DNA of 64,000 bases from Bilabrum cf. latius (Eukaryota; Bigyra: Bicosoecida; Bigyra; Bicosoecida): the NCBI GenBank assembly GCA_965178125.1, contig OZ237738.1:1550001-1614000 (forward strand), written 5' to 3'. Below are positions 11,201 to 21,700 of the stretch, piece after piece. The notes beneath the pieces were generated by a model, which ran no database searches, had not been told where the DNA came from, and was given only the letters and a program-made list of their open reading frames with translations. The number at the start of each line of letters is the position of its first letter. Position 1 is the first letter of the stretch. The position numbers were made by a program, and so were the translations under genes.

Positions 11201-14200
11201 TACCTGCGCGATGCAAGGAAGCATCATAGAACAGTTCGAAATCGATATTCCAAGCGTGTCATGCGCAATCAGTCTTCCGCAGCAATCTCACCTTCTGGCA
11301 GCGAGCGCCACTCCGCCGTGGCCGTAGGCAGACAGAGCGGACCGTGCCATTGCGGCGAGCCCCTCTGCCATAGAAACCTAGCAAACTGCGGTGAGGGGAA
11401 ACAAAAACCGACAGAATCAGCGCAGGATGGTCGTATGCTGCTCTTAAGCGCCGTAGTAGAAGCCGCTAAGCAGATGCCCTACACTCACCGAGGTCCTGCG
11501 AGATTGCGGCTGCTGCAGTGCTAGGCGCGGCGCCCGAGTTCTCCTGCGGGGAAGATGAGTCTGTCGGTTCCGCGTCTACCATGGCTGCCTGCTCCCCGGC
11601 CATCTTTGAGCCCGACTCGCCTGTTACCGCCGTGGATTCATCAGGCACTGGCTGCCCCAGCGCGATGCTGGCTGCAGCCTCGGCCGCCCGCAACAGAGCC
11701 CCCTGCAGCGCGCCCAGCTCGACCGACCCGCTGGACGAGGACGAGGACACCTGCGCGGCACCTGGTGCCCCGCGAGTCGCCTCTGCCCGTGCCCTCCGAA
11801 GCACGTGCTCGGGCACATCCCGCGTCCCTGCTCCTCCCCCCTCCCGGCCCGCCCACGCGCGGAGGCCCATCACCTGGCGCAGAATCACCCCTAGGACGTC
11901 GAGGGCCCACGGGGAGGCGGCGGCGGCGGCGGCTGCTTCGGCTGCCTGGGGGGTCTGCTGCGCCGCGCCCCGGCCCCGCCTCCCGCTGGCCCCCACCCCG
12001 GTGCCTCCGTGCGCCGCCGCCGCCGCGACGGCCGCTCGCGCCCGCCCCGGCAGCTGGCCCCGAAGCACCCCAACCAGGACGCTGGAGATGGCCAGCAGCA
12101 GCTGCTCGGCCCCCGGGGCCAGCGGGCTCCCCCACAGCAGCAGCAGCTCCTGCACGGTCCTGCCCACCAGCCCCCTCCAGTCCACGTCCCCGCTGGACGA
12201 GGACGAGGCCATGAAAGAGGCGGGCCCCGCCACCGCCGTGGACCCGCCCGTGGCCCCGCTCAACAGGTGGCCCGCGATGGTGCGAGCCACCCTCCGGGCC
12301 TGCTGCAGCCCCTGGGCCCCCGAGGCCGCCAGTGCCCGAGCTACCCCCGCCTGCCCCGCCGCTGCAGTCGCGGCAGTGCCGGAGCTGGCCCCTGATGCTG
12401 CCTCGATCCGGTCTCCCATGGGGACAGGGGATGCATCGGGGTCAGTCTATGCCTCGGCCCCTGCCCGCCTGCCTCTGCCCCTGCCACCTCCGGCTGGCCT
12501 CTTGCGCTTCCTGCCCCTGCCCCTGCCTGCTGGGGGCACAACCTCCTGCACCTCATCCTCCTCCTCGTCCTCCTCGTCCTCATCCGCCCCTCTCCCGCCG
12601 TCCTCCTGCCCCAGAGCCCAGGCCGCATCCATCTGCCCCCGCTCGGGATCCCCAGCGGCGGCCCCTTGCACGAGCACCACGGCCAGAGCGGTGGATGCGC
12701 TCACCCCCTTGCAGCCACTTGCTTCGCCCAGCGACCCGAGCACAGCGCTGGCGCCCCCGCTGGGGTCCAGCCCAAGCCTCCCCGCCACTGCCAGGGGGCG
12801 GGCGTGCAGCCTACGTTCTGCTAGCCCGCCCTCGGCAGCGCGCTGCAGTGCAGCGGCAGCGTCCCTCGTAATGGACAGCCGCTGGCCCGCAGAGTGGGCC
12901 CGCTTCACGAGGGCCTGCAGCAGCTCAAGGCACTGCAGCTGCACCCCCTGGCACAGGGCCGCGGCGTCGTTCGCGCTGCCTGTGCCTCCTGCCACTCGCT
13001 TGGGCCGCCGCCCACCCCTCCCCCGGTGCTGGGGGGAGCCCCTGGATCCAGCCGCCGAGGAGCCGGGGACCACAGCCAGCGCCCCCTCGGCGCACAGCGA
13101 GGCCAGCTGCAGGCCGGGTCCTTCTCCGAGCGAGATCCTCTGCGCCGCCTCCTTGCATGCTTCCATGCACTGCACGCATGACTCGGCGAGCGGCGCCGCA
13201 CGTGCTCTAGCCAGGGCGACTGTTCCCTCGAAGCTGTACTCGCCCTGGATCACGGGCCTTGAGAGTTCCGCAGTGCCTTCCTTGTTCCCTGGGCTGGACG
13301 CCGAGGGAGGGCCGGCCGCCTGCCCCCTAAGCGACGGGTCCCAAGCTGGCAGCACGACCGTCCGGAGGGCAGCTCGCAGCGAGGCCACGAGAGCGGCGGG
13401 GGCGCCCTGGCTCCTAGCAGAGGAGGGGAGGGCCCTCCAGGCTAGCAGGCGGGCGAGGCAGGCGCCTGCCTCCACGGCTGTGAGGCACGTCTGCCGGTCG
13501 GACTCGCTGGCAGCTGCCACAGTCCACTCGACAGCTGCCTAGCTGCGACCCGCACTGCCCTCTGCCCCCTCAGAAGCAGCCGACCCGCCCTTGCCCTTAC
13601 CCTTACCACTGGCGGCCGCCTTCGACGAGGCGGTCCCTCTCCAGTACTCCACCGCGAGTATGGGACCCGCCTCGCCGGCTCCAGGGGCCATCACCACCCT
13701 GCTGCCATCTGGGGCCTCTGCCAGGCCTCCAGTGGAGGGAGCGCAGCTGCTGCTGCTGCTGCCTGCTTCCTGGCCAGCGGTGCCCTCGCCATCGCCCCCC
13801 TTGTCCCCGTTGGTGAGGTCGATGATCGCGTCATCCTCGCTGCCAAAGGAAAGCGAGTCTGGAGCGGCAGCACGCTCCTCTTCCTCCTTCTCACCATCGC
13901 CCTCACCGGCATCCATCGCGCTCTGTCCTTGCGCCCCTCTCGCCGCCCTGCCTCCAGCTCCACGGGACCTCTAAGCGATCCGCTACAGCGCGGCATCCTC
14001 GTCCCCATCTCCGACATCGTCCGACTCCTATGCCTTCCGGGGCGCCTTGCTGCTCGCCCTGCCCCTCTTGCCTCCTCCCTTGCCCCCGATCGCACCTGCC
14101 CCATCCACAGCAGCCAGTGCCCAATGCGCGTGCTCCGACAGCACCGCAGTGGCCTGCAGGCAGGCGCACAGAGCAGCGATCAACCCCTCCCCTCCCGCCT

Positions 14201-15482
14201 GCGCCAGCGCGTCTGCGTCCTCTGCATCCCTCGTCGTCCTGGCTTGGGCCCCGCCCTGCGCCCCATCCCATCCGCTGTCCGGCTCCGGCTCCAGTGCCAG
14301 AGCCCCCGAGCGAGCTGCCTCTGTGAGTGCCACAAGCAGGGGCTCCACTTCCTCGGGCAGCAAGCACAGCTCCCACGGGTGGCTGGCCCGCGGGAGGAGC
14401 TCGGCGGGGCCCGAGGACGACGAAGACGAAGACGCGTCAGTACCGGATGAGCTGCCGGAGCCGGACGAGGAGGACGAGGAGGACGTGACACGCGCCCGCT
14501 TGCGGGAGGGCCTGCCGGGCCCTTGCTCCTTCCCCCCATCTGCATCATGTGCACCAGATTCTCTGGCAATCGCCTGCTTCAGATCCAGCGCACCCTCCAC
14601 GCCCAGTCTCAGGCGCACACCAGCCACAGCGCGAGTGGCTGCCAGCATGAGGCGTCGTAGCCCGCCCCGCTCGCCGCCCGCCCTCGATCCGATGGTGGAG
14701 TCATCCGCCACATCCACCGCCACTTGCACGGCAGCTCGCACAGCCCTCTCAGCCGCCTCTTGCAGGGCCCTCATCTCGGCGAGCAAGTCCTCGTCGAGCA
14801 CTTGCCCGTGCTCGCCCGCCGAGGGGGGGCCTGCACCACTCCCAGATTCAGCAGCAACAGTAGCAGCAGCAGCAGGTGCAAGACGACCGGAGGCTGAGCT
14901 GGACGGCGGGGACTCGAAGACTCGGCCGCTGTCTTGGGAGACGGACGGAGCACCTGCTTCCGGGCGAGCACCGGCGCCTCCTCCCTGACGCTCTGGGCTC
15001 GTCAGCGAAAGCAAAGAGTTGCTGGGTGAAGCCAAACTCCCCGCATCTGCTTGTCCTGAGCTTTGATTCCTGTCCTAGCCGGCTGCTGCTGTTCTGGACG
15101 CCGAAGAAGATGACGCAGCTGTGGGCTGGCCCAGGGCCGCCGCTGTTTCAGATGCGCCGGGCGCAGAACCTACGACTGTTGCTACCGCGCTGCCCGGCGT
15201 GCTCGTCCTAGATTGAGCTGCCAATACACCTGATTGCGTGGATGCAACAGGCTGCTCACGCAAATCCTAGCCCATCTTCCGCCTCCGCTTGAGTTTTCTA
15301 GCGACGGCAGGGTGCTCTCGAACAAGCTGCTGGACAGCGGCCTGAAAGTCCCAACTGTTTGCTTCGAGAGCAACTGTACATGATTCCAAAGGAAACCCGT
15401 ACACAGCCAATGCTTTGGTCTGCGCACGCTGCTTCTTTGTCGTCGTCCGATCTGTGGCAGCCTGCTCACTGGTTGCAGACAT
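5201..15482 (-). CDS. SCC2/NIPBL-like cohesin loading factor, about 3207 aa
   Basis: Large HEAT-repeat protein expected to load cohesin onto chromatin in the nucleus. Family signals include SVRRAAIAILR and KVKQHALRALRSVAQGDASVL, like the NIPBL hook region, and QRHRRSFLRFVGEAL, like the NIPBL RNRQHRRAFL block. The N-terminus (first 75 residues) resembles a UBA domain (LAVYGFPLESCTVALE). The C-terminus is Gly-Arg and acid rich. Proposed exons are 15482-11489, 11385-11292 and 10736-5201, with phases 1 and 2 fitting. The last acceptor is uncertain; 10803 is an alternative. In-frame TAGs: 15267, 15075, 14028, 13983, 13971, 13539, 12447, 11378 (middle exon), 10379, 9995, 8024 and 6578. The stop is TGA at 5201-5203. 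Long Ser, Gln and Asp/Glu tracts link the repeats. Joining all of this into one protein rests on the single continuous frame. Confidence 0.75.
10737..11488 (-). other. SCC2 introns 1 and 2 flanking a 94-nt exon
   Basis: Intron 1 (11386-11488) begins GTGAGT and ends in a strong pyrimidine tract plus CAG. The 94-nt exon (11385-11292) keeps the frame only if its TAG at 11378-11380 is sense. Intron 2 begins GTGAG at 11291 and most likely ends with ACAG before 10736; it contains tRNA-Thr. Phases 1 and 2 match across the three exons. Transcript data would be needed for the last acceptor. Confidence 0.55.
10824..10894 (-). tRNA. tRNA-Thr(UGU)
   Basis: Full cloverleaf on the minus strand, 71 nt without CCA. 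The acceptor pairs GCCGGTT with AGTCGGT using G-U wobbles. The D arm is GCTC-AGTGGTA-GAGC, the anticodon arm CCAGT-CTTGTAA-ACTGG with anticodon TGT, and the T arm GCGAG-TTCAATC-CTCGC. A box and B box fit nuclear RNA polymerase III promoters. It lies inside the proposed 554-bp second intron of the SCC2-like gene, on the same strand. Confidence 0.93.
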
Positions 15483-15939
15483 TTTGCACAGCTATCGTAG
15501 GCACAATGCTAGTGAACTGCGGTCAACATGAATGTATATAAAACATAAATACTATAAAGCGAGTATTTGGACATGAAAAGGCGAAAAGTAGGAAGAAATT
15601 CCGCATAAGAATAGCGTGGGGTGCCAGGAGCAAATGCTCAGGGGGCAGTGCAGGTATCTGGCCCCTCGTTCACTTACCTCAAGCTTCTGTACGCGGCTTA
15701 TCTGTATAATTTAAGGTATTAACGCTAGTATATCGCACGTATCTCACTTAGAACGTGATCTTGAGAGTGAAAGGCTCGGTCGACGAACCTAGGTAGGGTG
15801 TACTTCACAAGAATTCAGATTTGGCGTTCAAGTTTTGCTGGCGCTGGCAAGGGCACTGCTGTCGCATTGCAGATAGTTGGCGACGAAATGCCGCTGGCCC
15901 AACGCATAATATCTCTCTTGAAGACCCTGCCTTACGAGC
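15483..15939. promoter_or_regulatory. SCC2 upstream region with TATA-like box
   Basis: 457 bp between the SCC2 ATG (15482, minus) and the end of the sulfatase gene (15940, minus). An AT-rich stretch with TATATAAAAC at about 15537-15546 lies some 55 bp upstream of the SCC2 ATG and could be a core promoter. I see no gene in the rest. Confidence 0.4.
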
Positions 15940-17829
15940 TCACGCTGGAGGCCTGTTCGTCGCGTTGGAGCAGACGCAGGAGTCCCAGACGGCGAGGCCG
16001 GGCTTGCCCTCGGCCCAGAACTGGTCTGCCTCTGTCTGGTTGTACGGCTTCCCGCAGCACGGAGCCACGCTCCAGTCAAGCGCTTCTAGCTGGCTGGGCA
16101 CCCTCACGATCGTGCTGTTGCGCTGGTCCCTTGCCTCAGTCATGCGGCGGGCCACCTGGGCGTAGGCCGGCTCCGTGGTGTTGAGCGGGTACTTCTCCCC
16201 GTAGTCCCACTGCATGTTGAACAACAGCGGGGGGTCGCGGGGCGTGGGCGGCTCGGTCCCAAACCCAGGCCTCGTCAGGAAGTGCGCCTTGTAGTCCACG
16301 CCCTCCACGCGGCCCCGCACCGCGTAGATGTCAGGGCCCCTCCAGTAGAAGAGGAAGTCGTGGAGCGGATCCGAGGGGGGGCTCCAGCGGTCCGCGGACT
16401 CTGCGGGGGAAGGTTCGCCGTCCTCCAGCAGCTGGGTCGCACTGGTAGAGGAGGACGAAGAGTTGCCAGCGGGTCGCAGCCAGGGCCAGAAGTCCCGCCC
16501 GTCGAGCCCCGCGGGTGCCTGCACGCCGGATCGCTTGAGGAAAGTCGGCATCACGTCCATCATGCTGGCGGGCTCCTGCACCTGCTGCCCGGGGGACACC
16601 CGTCCGGGAGCCCAAAGAGCGAACGGGACTTGCACGCCGCCCTGCTTACGACAGGTAGAAAGGACGCAAGGATTGAAACGAAACGTAGCTAGAGCGCGGA
16701 ATGCGGAGGGCAGGCGAGCACCGAGGCATAGATCATCCCTGGCTTCAAGCATCCAAGCGGCCAGCGCCCGCGAGGCAATTCACCCCTGTTCCTTCACACA
16801 AACATCACCCTTCTTTCTCACCTGATACGTGCTCCCCTTCTCCCCGCGGAGCTCCCCGTTCCTGCCCCCGAACTCGGGGTGCGTGGCAGCATCGAAGAAG
16901 CCGCTCGAGGGCGCCACCCAGGCCCCGTTGTCGCTCGTGAAGATCACCGTCGTGCTCTCCGCGATGCCCTGGGCCTCGATCTCCCGGAGCACCTGGCCCA
17001 CGGCCTCGTCCATCTGCAGGGTCATGTCCCCGAAGGGGCCCCTGCGGCTGGTGTTGCGGAACTGCTCGTTCACGTAGAGGGGCACGTGGGAGGACTCGAA
17101 GGCGAGCACCATGAAGAAGGACTGACCGGGGCGGGGACCCGGCTGGACCAGTCGCTGGGCCGGTGGCGGGACGTGCTTGGTGTCGTTTCCAGCCAGGCGG
17201 ATGACCTCGAGGGAGCGCTGCAGGTACCTGTCCGGCATGGCCAGCAGGTCCGCGGGCTGCTCCACCAGCTTGAGGTTCTCGTGGACGGAAACTGGGGGCA
17301 GCAGCACATTCTCCGGCGGCGGACCAGGGAAGCCTTCCTCGTGCGAGACTTGCAGGCCGTAGTAGTAGTCGAATCCTTTCTGCACGAGCGTGCAGTTGTT
17401 GCCTTCGTACGAGCCCGTGTGAGCCTTGCCGATGTAAGTGACGAACTGGTCACGTTCCTTCAACAGAGGTGGGAGTACGGTCGCGTTAGGATGAATGCAG
17501 CCCGTACTGACCGGCAAGAAAACCCTATAGATTAGGTCGAGCGGGTATCGCGTAGAAGTATACACCCCGTTTCTTGGCGACTCCACAGAGGTCAACAGCG
17601 CCGCCCTCCCTGGAGAGCACAGCGGAGCAGACATAAACTGAGTGAACGTGGCGCCCTCGTGGAAAATCCTGTCGATGTTCGGGGTGAACAACGTCTGCGA
17701 GCCTAGGGCAGAGATGTCGCCAATCCCCACGTCGTCTGCCATAATGATGAGAACGTTTTCCTGGCTAGTTTGCGAGGCACAGGCTGCAACCATTAATAAA
17801 GTTGCAGCCACTCCTGCTAAAGTTCTCAT
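15940..17829 (-). CDS. Secreted type I sulfatase (formylglycine-dependent)
   Basis: Sulfate ester hydrolase of the alkaline-phosphatase superfamily. The N-terminal metal site is IIMADDVGIGD and the formylglycine motif is CSPGR in APLCSPGRAALLTS, where Cys is converted to formylglycine. Further conserved parts are the IFTSDNGAW metal site and GEKGSTYQ-GGVQVPF. The ATG at 17829 gives a clean signal peptide (MRTLAGVAATLLMVAACAS); an upstream in-frame ATG at 17853 would add eight residues. Exons are 17829-16822 and 16641-15940, with a 180-bp intron (GTGAGA...CAG, phase 0). Joining the exons restores the conserved GEKGSTYQGGVQVPF core. It ends in TGA and is the only long gene here without an in-frame TAG. 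Length 569 aa is normal. The exact substrate cannot be told. Confidence 0.9.
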
Positions 17830-17853
17830 TTGTCTTAAGATGCCGCAATGCAT

Positions 17854-18753
17854 GATGTAAACTGCTGGGTGGCTCTGATATTTAACTCCGAGTTTTAGCC
17901 AGCAGACTTCGACAGTACGATTTGCTGCTCCCAGCGAGCACCATGCATACTTTTTGCTGGAAAAAACATGCTACTGATAGTCAATAGATAGTAGCCATGC
18001 CGATCAAGCGAAAAGTGAGGCTTAAACGGGTAGCAGGGAGCATTGTCAGGCAGGCCCGAGGCCTACCTTCGTGCGACCACCTGGCGACCACAGATTAGTC
18101 TAGGCGGGTCCCACGTGTGCGGCTCCAGACTAGGCTGCAGTGCGCTGCTTGTCCGTCTTATCACTGCTATGCGCTCCGGCATGCAGGCCACCAAACTCCA
18201 CTTAACTCCTCGATGCCCACTGCTCCACTAGCAGCTTGGGAGGTTTTCGAGGTTGCTGGAACCCTGCTCACCTTGTTGGTGTGCGCCCAAAGATGCACAA
18301 TGGCGCTAACCCAAAGGCTTCCGATGCTTCAAAGGCATCACGAGTTCATTAAAACTCGCCTATCCAGTCGTACGGTACTCATGGCCTATCCGGGCCGGGC
18401 GCGACGCGCACGACGGGCAGCACCGTGACAGTCGGCATCCTTGCGACCAAGTGCGACCACACGCCGGGGCCGAATCCTGGTGACGATGCCATAGTTGAGC
18501 AAGGGCGAACAGAACTGTATCACGACGGCGGCAACAGTAATTTAACGATACAAAGATTGCATTGCTGCGTCGATGCAACTTGGTGATCCACCGCAAGGTT
18601 GCCATACTTGTTGTCATCCATGTGAGTTGTGCATGCTCTGGAGGCTGGCCACGCTTTTTTTCGCATCAGGGACTGCACACTGCCAAGAATGACATGATAA
18701 GTGTACTACGACATCGCAGGAAGCCAAAGGTTATTCTAAATGGCTTCAGTGTA
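17854..18753. other. 900-bp non-coding divergent region
   Basis: Lies between the start of the sulfatase gene (minus) and the start of the giant membrane protein gene (plus). I see no convincing coding frame or RNA gene. It contains several copies of the sequence GCGACCA (near 18068-18090 and 18443-18462) that also occurs as hairpins after two other genes. Confidence 0.45.
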
Positions 18754-21700
18754 ATGTCAGCCCTGGCGTTTCTTCTATTTGGGGCGGCTATTCGGGCCCA
18801 AGGGTCTCGTATTGCAGTCCACGGGACAGGGTCACCGGCACCTAGTTCAGCAATCAATGATATGGTGTCGCTATATCGCTTGCAGGACGAAAATGTCGTG
18901 AGTTCGGTTCGCGTTCGTGTTCCTGTTCATTCCAGCTGCAGTGACGTTGCAACGCTAGGAGGCCTCAAGGAACTATTTGTGCATTATCTCGAACCAGGCT
19001 GATGATATACGATTTGAAATACCCTTAACCCCCGCTATCATGAGCTGGACTTTACTCGCTGCCGCAGAGCATCTTGTACGCCCCGTATACTTCCGATGCT
19101 GGATTCGAGGCGATTACCAGAGTGGAAACGGATTTTGCAGGTAGCTCAATTCCCCCTCCGTCTTCGATTTATGAAACCTAGACTGATATTCAAGCTGTGC
19201 CCGCCCTAGCGTCGGCAATACTACCCGTGTACAACATACAGTTGCTACCAGCCAATGGGTCGGACAACCCGTTGCGCCCTCCGGCGAACATGGAGATAGC
19301 ACCCGGAGTTGTTGTCGGGGAAAGGTTGATTGTTTCCAGTGAAATCCTTGCCGACATATTTGAGGGCAGGCTGTCTCGATGGAACGATCCACGGCTGCAG
19401 GCGCTGAATCCACACATCAGCTCTAGGCTACCGAGCACTGGTATCATCAGGGCTGTCCGAACAACGAGCAGCGGCAAGACTGAAGCATTTGCTGGATTTC
19501 TCGCGCAGTCGTCGGCTTCCTTCATCGTATCCGCCATCGATGTCTCGGAGGATGCCACCCTGTCGCTTCCTGCGTGGCCGGAAGGAAACACAACATTCGC
19601 TCTGCCCGGGGCCGCCAATGGGAGCGCAGTGGGGGCAGGCCCTCTGCCGCCAGGGGAATACGCAACCACACGGCTGGTGCGGGCACGGGGCACGTCTGGC
19701 GTGGCTGACGTGGTGGTGGGGACGCCTGGGGCCATCGGGTATATCGCTGCAGATGAGGCTGTGGAGCGGGGCATGACCAGCGCGCTGCTGCTGAATCGAG
19801 GAGGCCGCGTGGTGGACAGCACCGCGGAGGCAGTCACGGTCACGCTCATGGAGCGGGGCGCCCGCTTCGACGAGCGGCTGACTGCCTCTTTGCTGGGAGC
19901 CGAGTCTGTGTTTGCGTGGCCTTTGGTAGGGTACACGTACGTGGTATGGGCCATGGAGAGGAGCCGCAGCCTGAGGCAGGAGGCCGTGAGGCTGGGGCAC
20001 GAGGACTCGCTGGCTGGTGAGCTGGCTTTGTCGAGGGAGCTGCAGGGGCAGGGGAGGGAGGGGGCGGCGCGGCTGCGGGAGCTGTGCAGGCCCAAGCTGG
20101 AGGCAGCCAAGTTCTGGCTGTGGTCTTACGGGAGTGAGGCGGTGGCTGGGATGATGCGCAGCCGTGGGTTTGTGCCTGTGACCACGTTCGTCCGGGATAC
20201 GGTGAGGAACAGGCTGCGGCGCGGGCTATTTTGCGGAGGCCTGCCCCTGTTCGAGCGCACGGGGGTGCAGGGCATTGTGGGAACCGGATCGGAGGACCTG
20301 ACGACGTACGTGAATCTGGTGCGGTTCGGGAGGGCCGTTGTGAATCCTGGAGACACGCCTCTGGCCACCATCAACGAGGCGCTGTTCCTGCAGAACGACG
20401 AGCTGGTGGAGTCCTTCCAACCCCTCAACTCAACGGACAGGAGGCTCGAAGCCGCCGCAGGCTCGAGCCGCGACTCGAAAGAGATCCTTGCCAATAGTGA
20501 TGGCATTGCCTCGTCCTCATTGGAGCCATCCACGATAGAGCGAGGCACGGCACCAACGCTGGCTCGCATCGCAGGATCGGGCCCCTGGTCTCGGCTGTCG
20601 CCAGACCAACCATCCCTTTCGTGGCCGGACGATCTGATCGGGTCGAGCGAAGATAGCCTTATCGGCGCGCTTCGGCGCTCGCTGGCCGATGGAACCGAGG
20701 CGGGGCGGGTGAAAGAGCTGCGGCGCATGCTGCAGACAGCTGCAGGGCAGTCTGCTGCCTCCAGCCAGCCATCCACGCCAGAGTACGGAGGGCTAGACCC
20801 TGGATTTGCGGTGGCACTCTGGGCGGGCTGCGCCGACTTGGCAGCTCAGATGGTGATCCCGGGGGGGAACGTGCCTCTGAGCGATGTGGCGACCCGCGCC
20901 GGCCTGCCTCCTGGTGTGGCGCTGGCCAGCGCGCAGCTCCTCGGTGCCACCCTGACCCCGCTGCTGCCCGAGCAAGAGAACCTGCAGGCTCCGGTGAGCA
21001 CGTGTGGAGGCGTGGGCCCAGGGGCCGTTGGGCTCGAGGCGATTTTAACCCTGCTGGGCATGCACTCGATATTTCGACAGAACGCCAACTTGCTGCAGGG
21101 GCTCACTGGACCCTACGGAGAGCGTCAGATTCAGGACGCGCTGGACCCAGCCAGCGCCGAGCTGCCGCGCCCCGGAAGCCCCATCCCCCCAGCCATCTCT
21201 GCGAGCCGAGAGGGCAATCCCTACCTGGATGGCTCTGTGTATCTGCCGGACATGCCCTGGCAGAGCTACCCGCAGATGCTGCGCCCGGAGCTGTTCTTCG
21301 AGTTCATCCCGTACCCCGTGGCTGTCGCGGGCCAAGGGTTCGTGTACACGCTGGCATCACTCGATGCAGCCAGGGACTGGGGCCCAGACCCGGGCGATCC
21401 GACCTCGGCGGCCTCGCAAGCCCCCGCCCTTGCATTCTGCTGGAAGACAATCGCTGGCATTCTGTCGGGGAATGTGACTCATTGGGACGACTCGCTGGTG
21501 CAGGCGGACAACCCGTGGGCTGCAGGGCTGCTCCCGCATGTGCCCATCACCGTGATCTTGCCGCCGTTCCCATCATCAGCTATGTATACATTGGTCGAGC
21601 GTGCCTCGGCAGCTTTCCCGCCTTTTGCTGACTGGATACAGTCACGCCTGACGCCAGCTGCTCAGGTGGTAACGCCCATCTCCACAGCAGTGCCGACGTT

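Noticed and set aside
5201-15482. The TAG-broken genes being pseudogenes
   Set aside because: Decay would also produce TAA, TGA and frameshifts. Only TAG occurs, frames are intact for thousands of codons, and conserved active-site motifs are complete.
17854-18753. Possible small genes in the 900-bp region before copy D
   Set aside because: Frames are short, lack recognisable features and overlap on both strands; only repeated GCGACCA words stand out.
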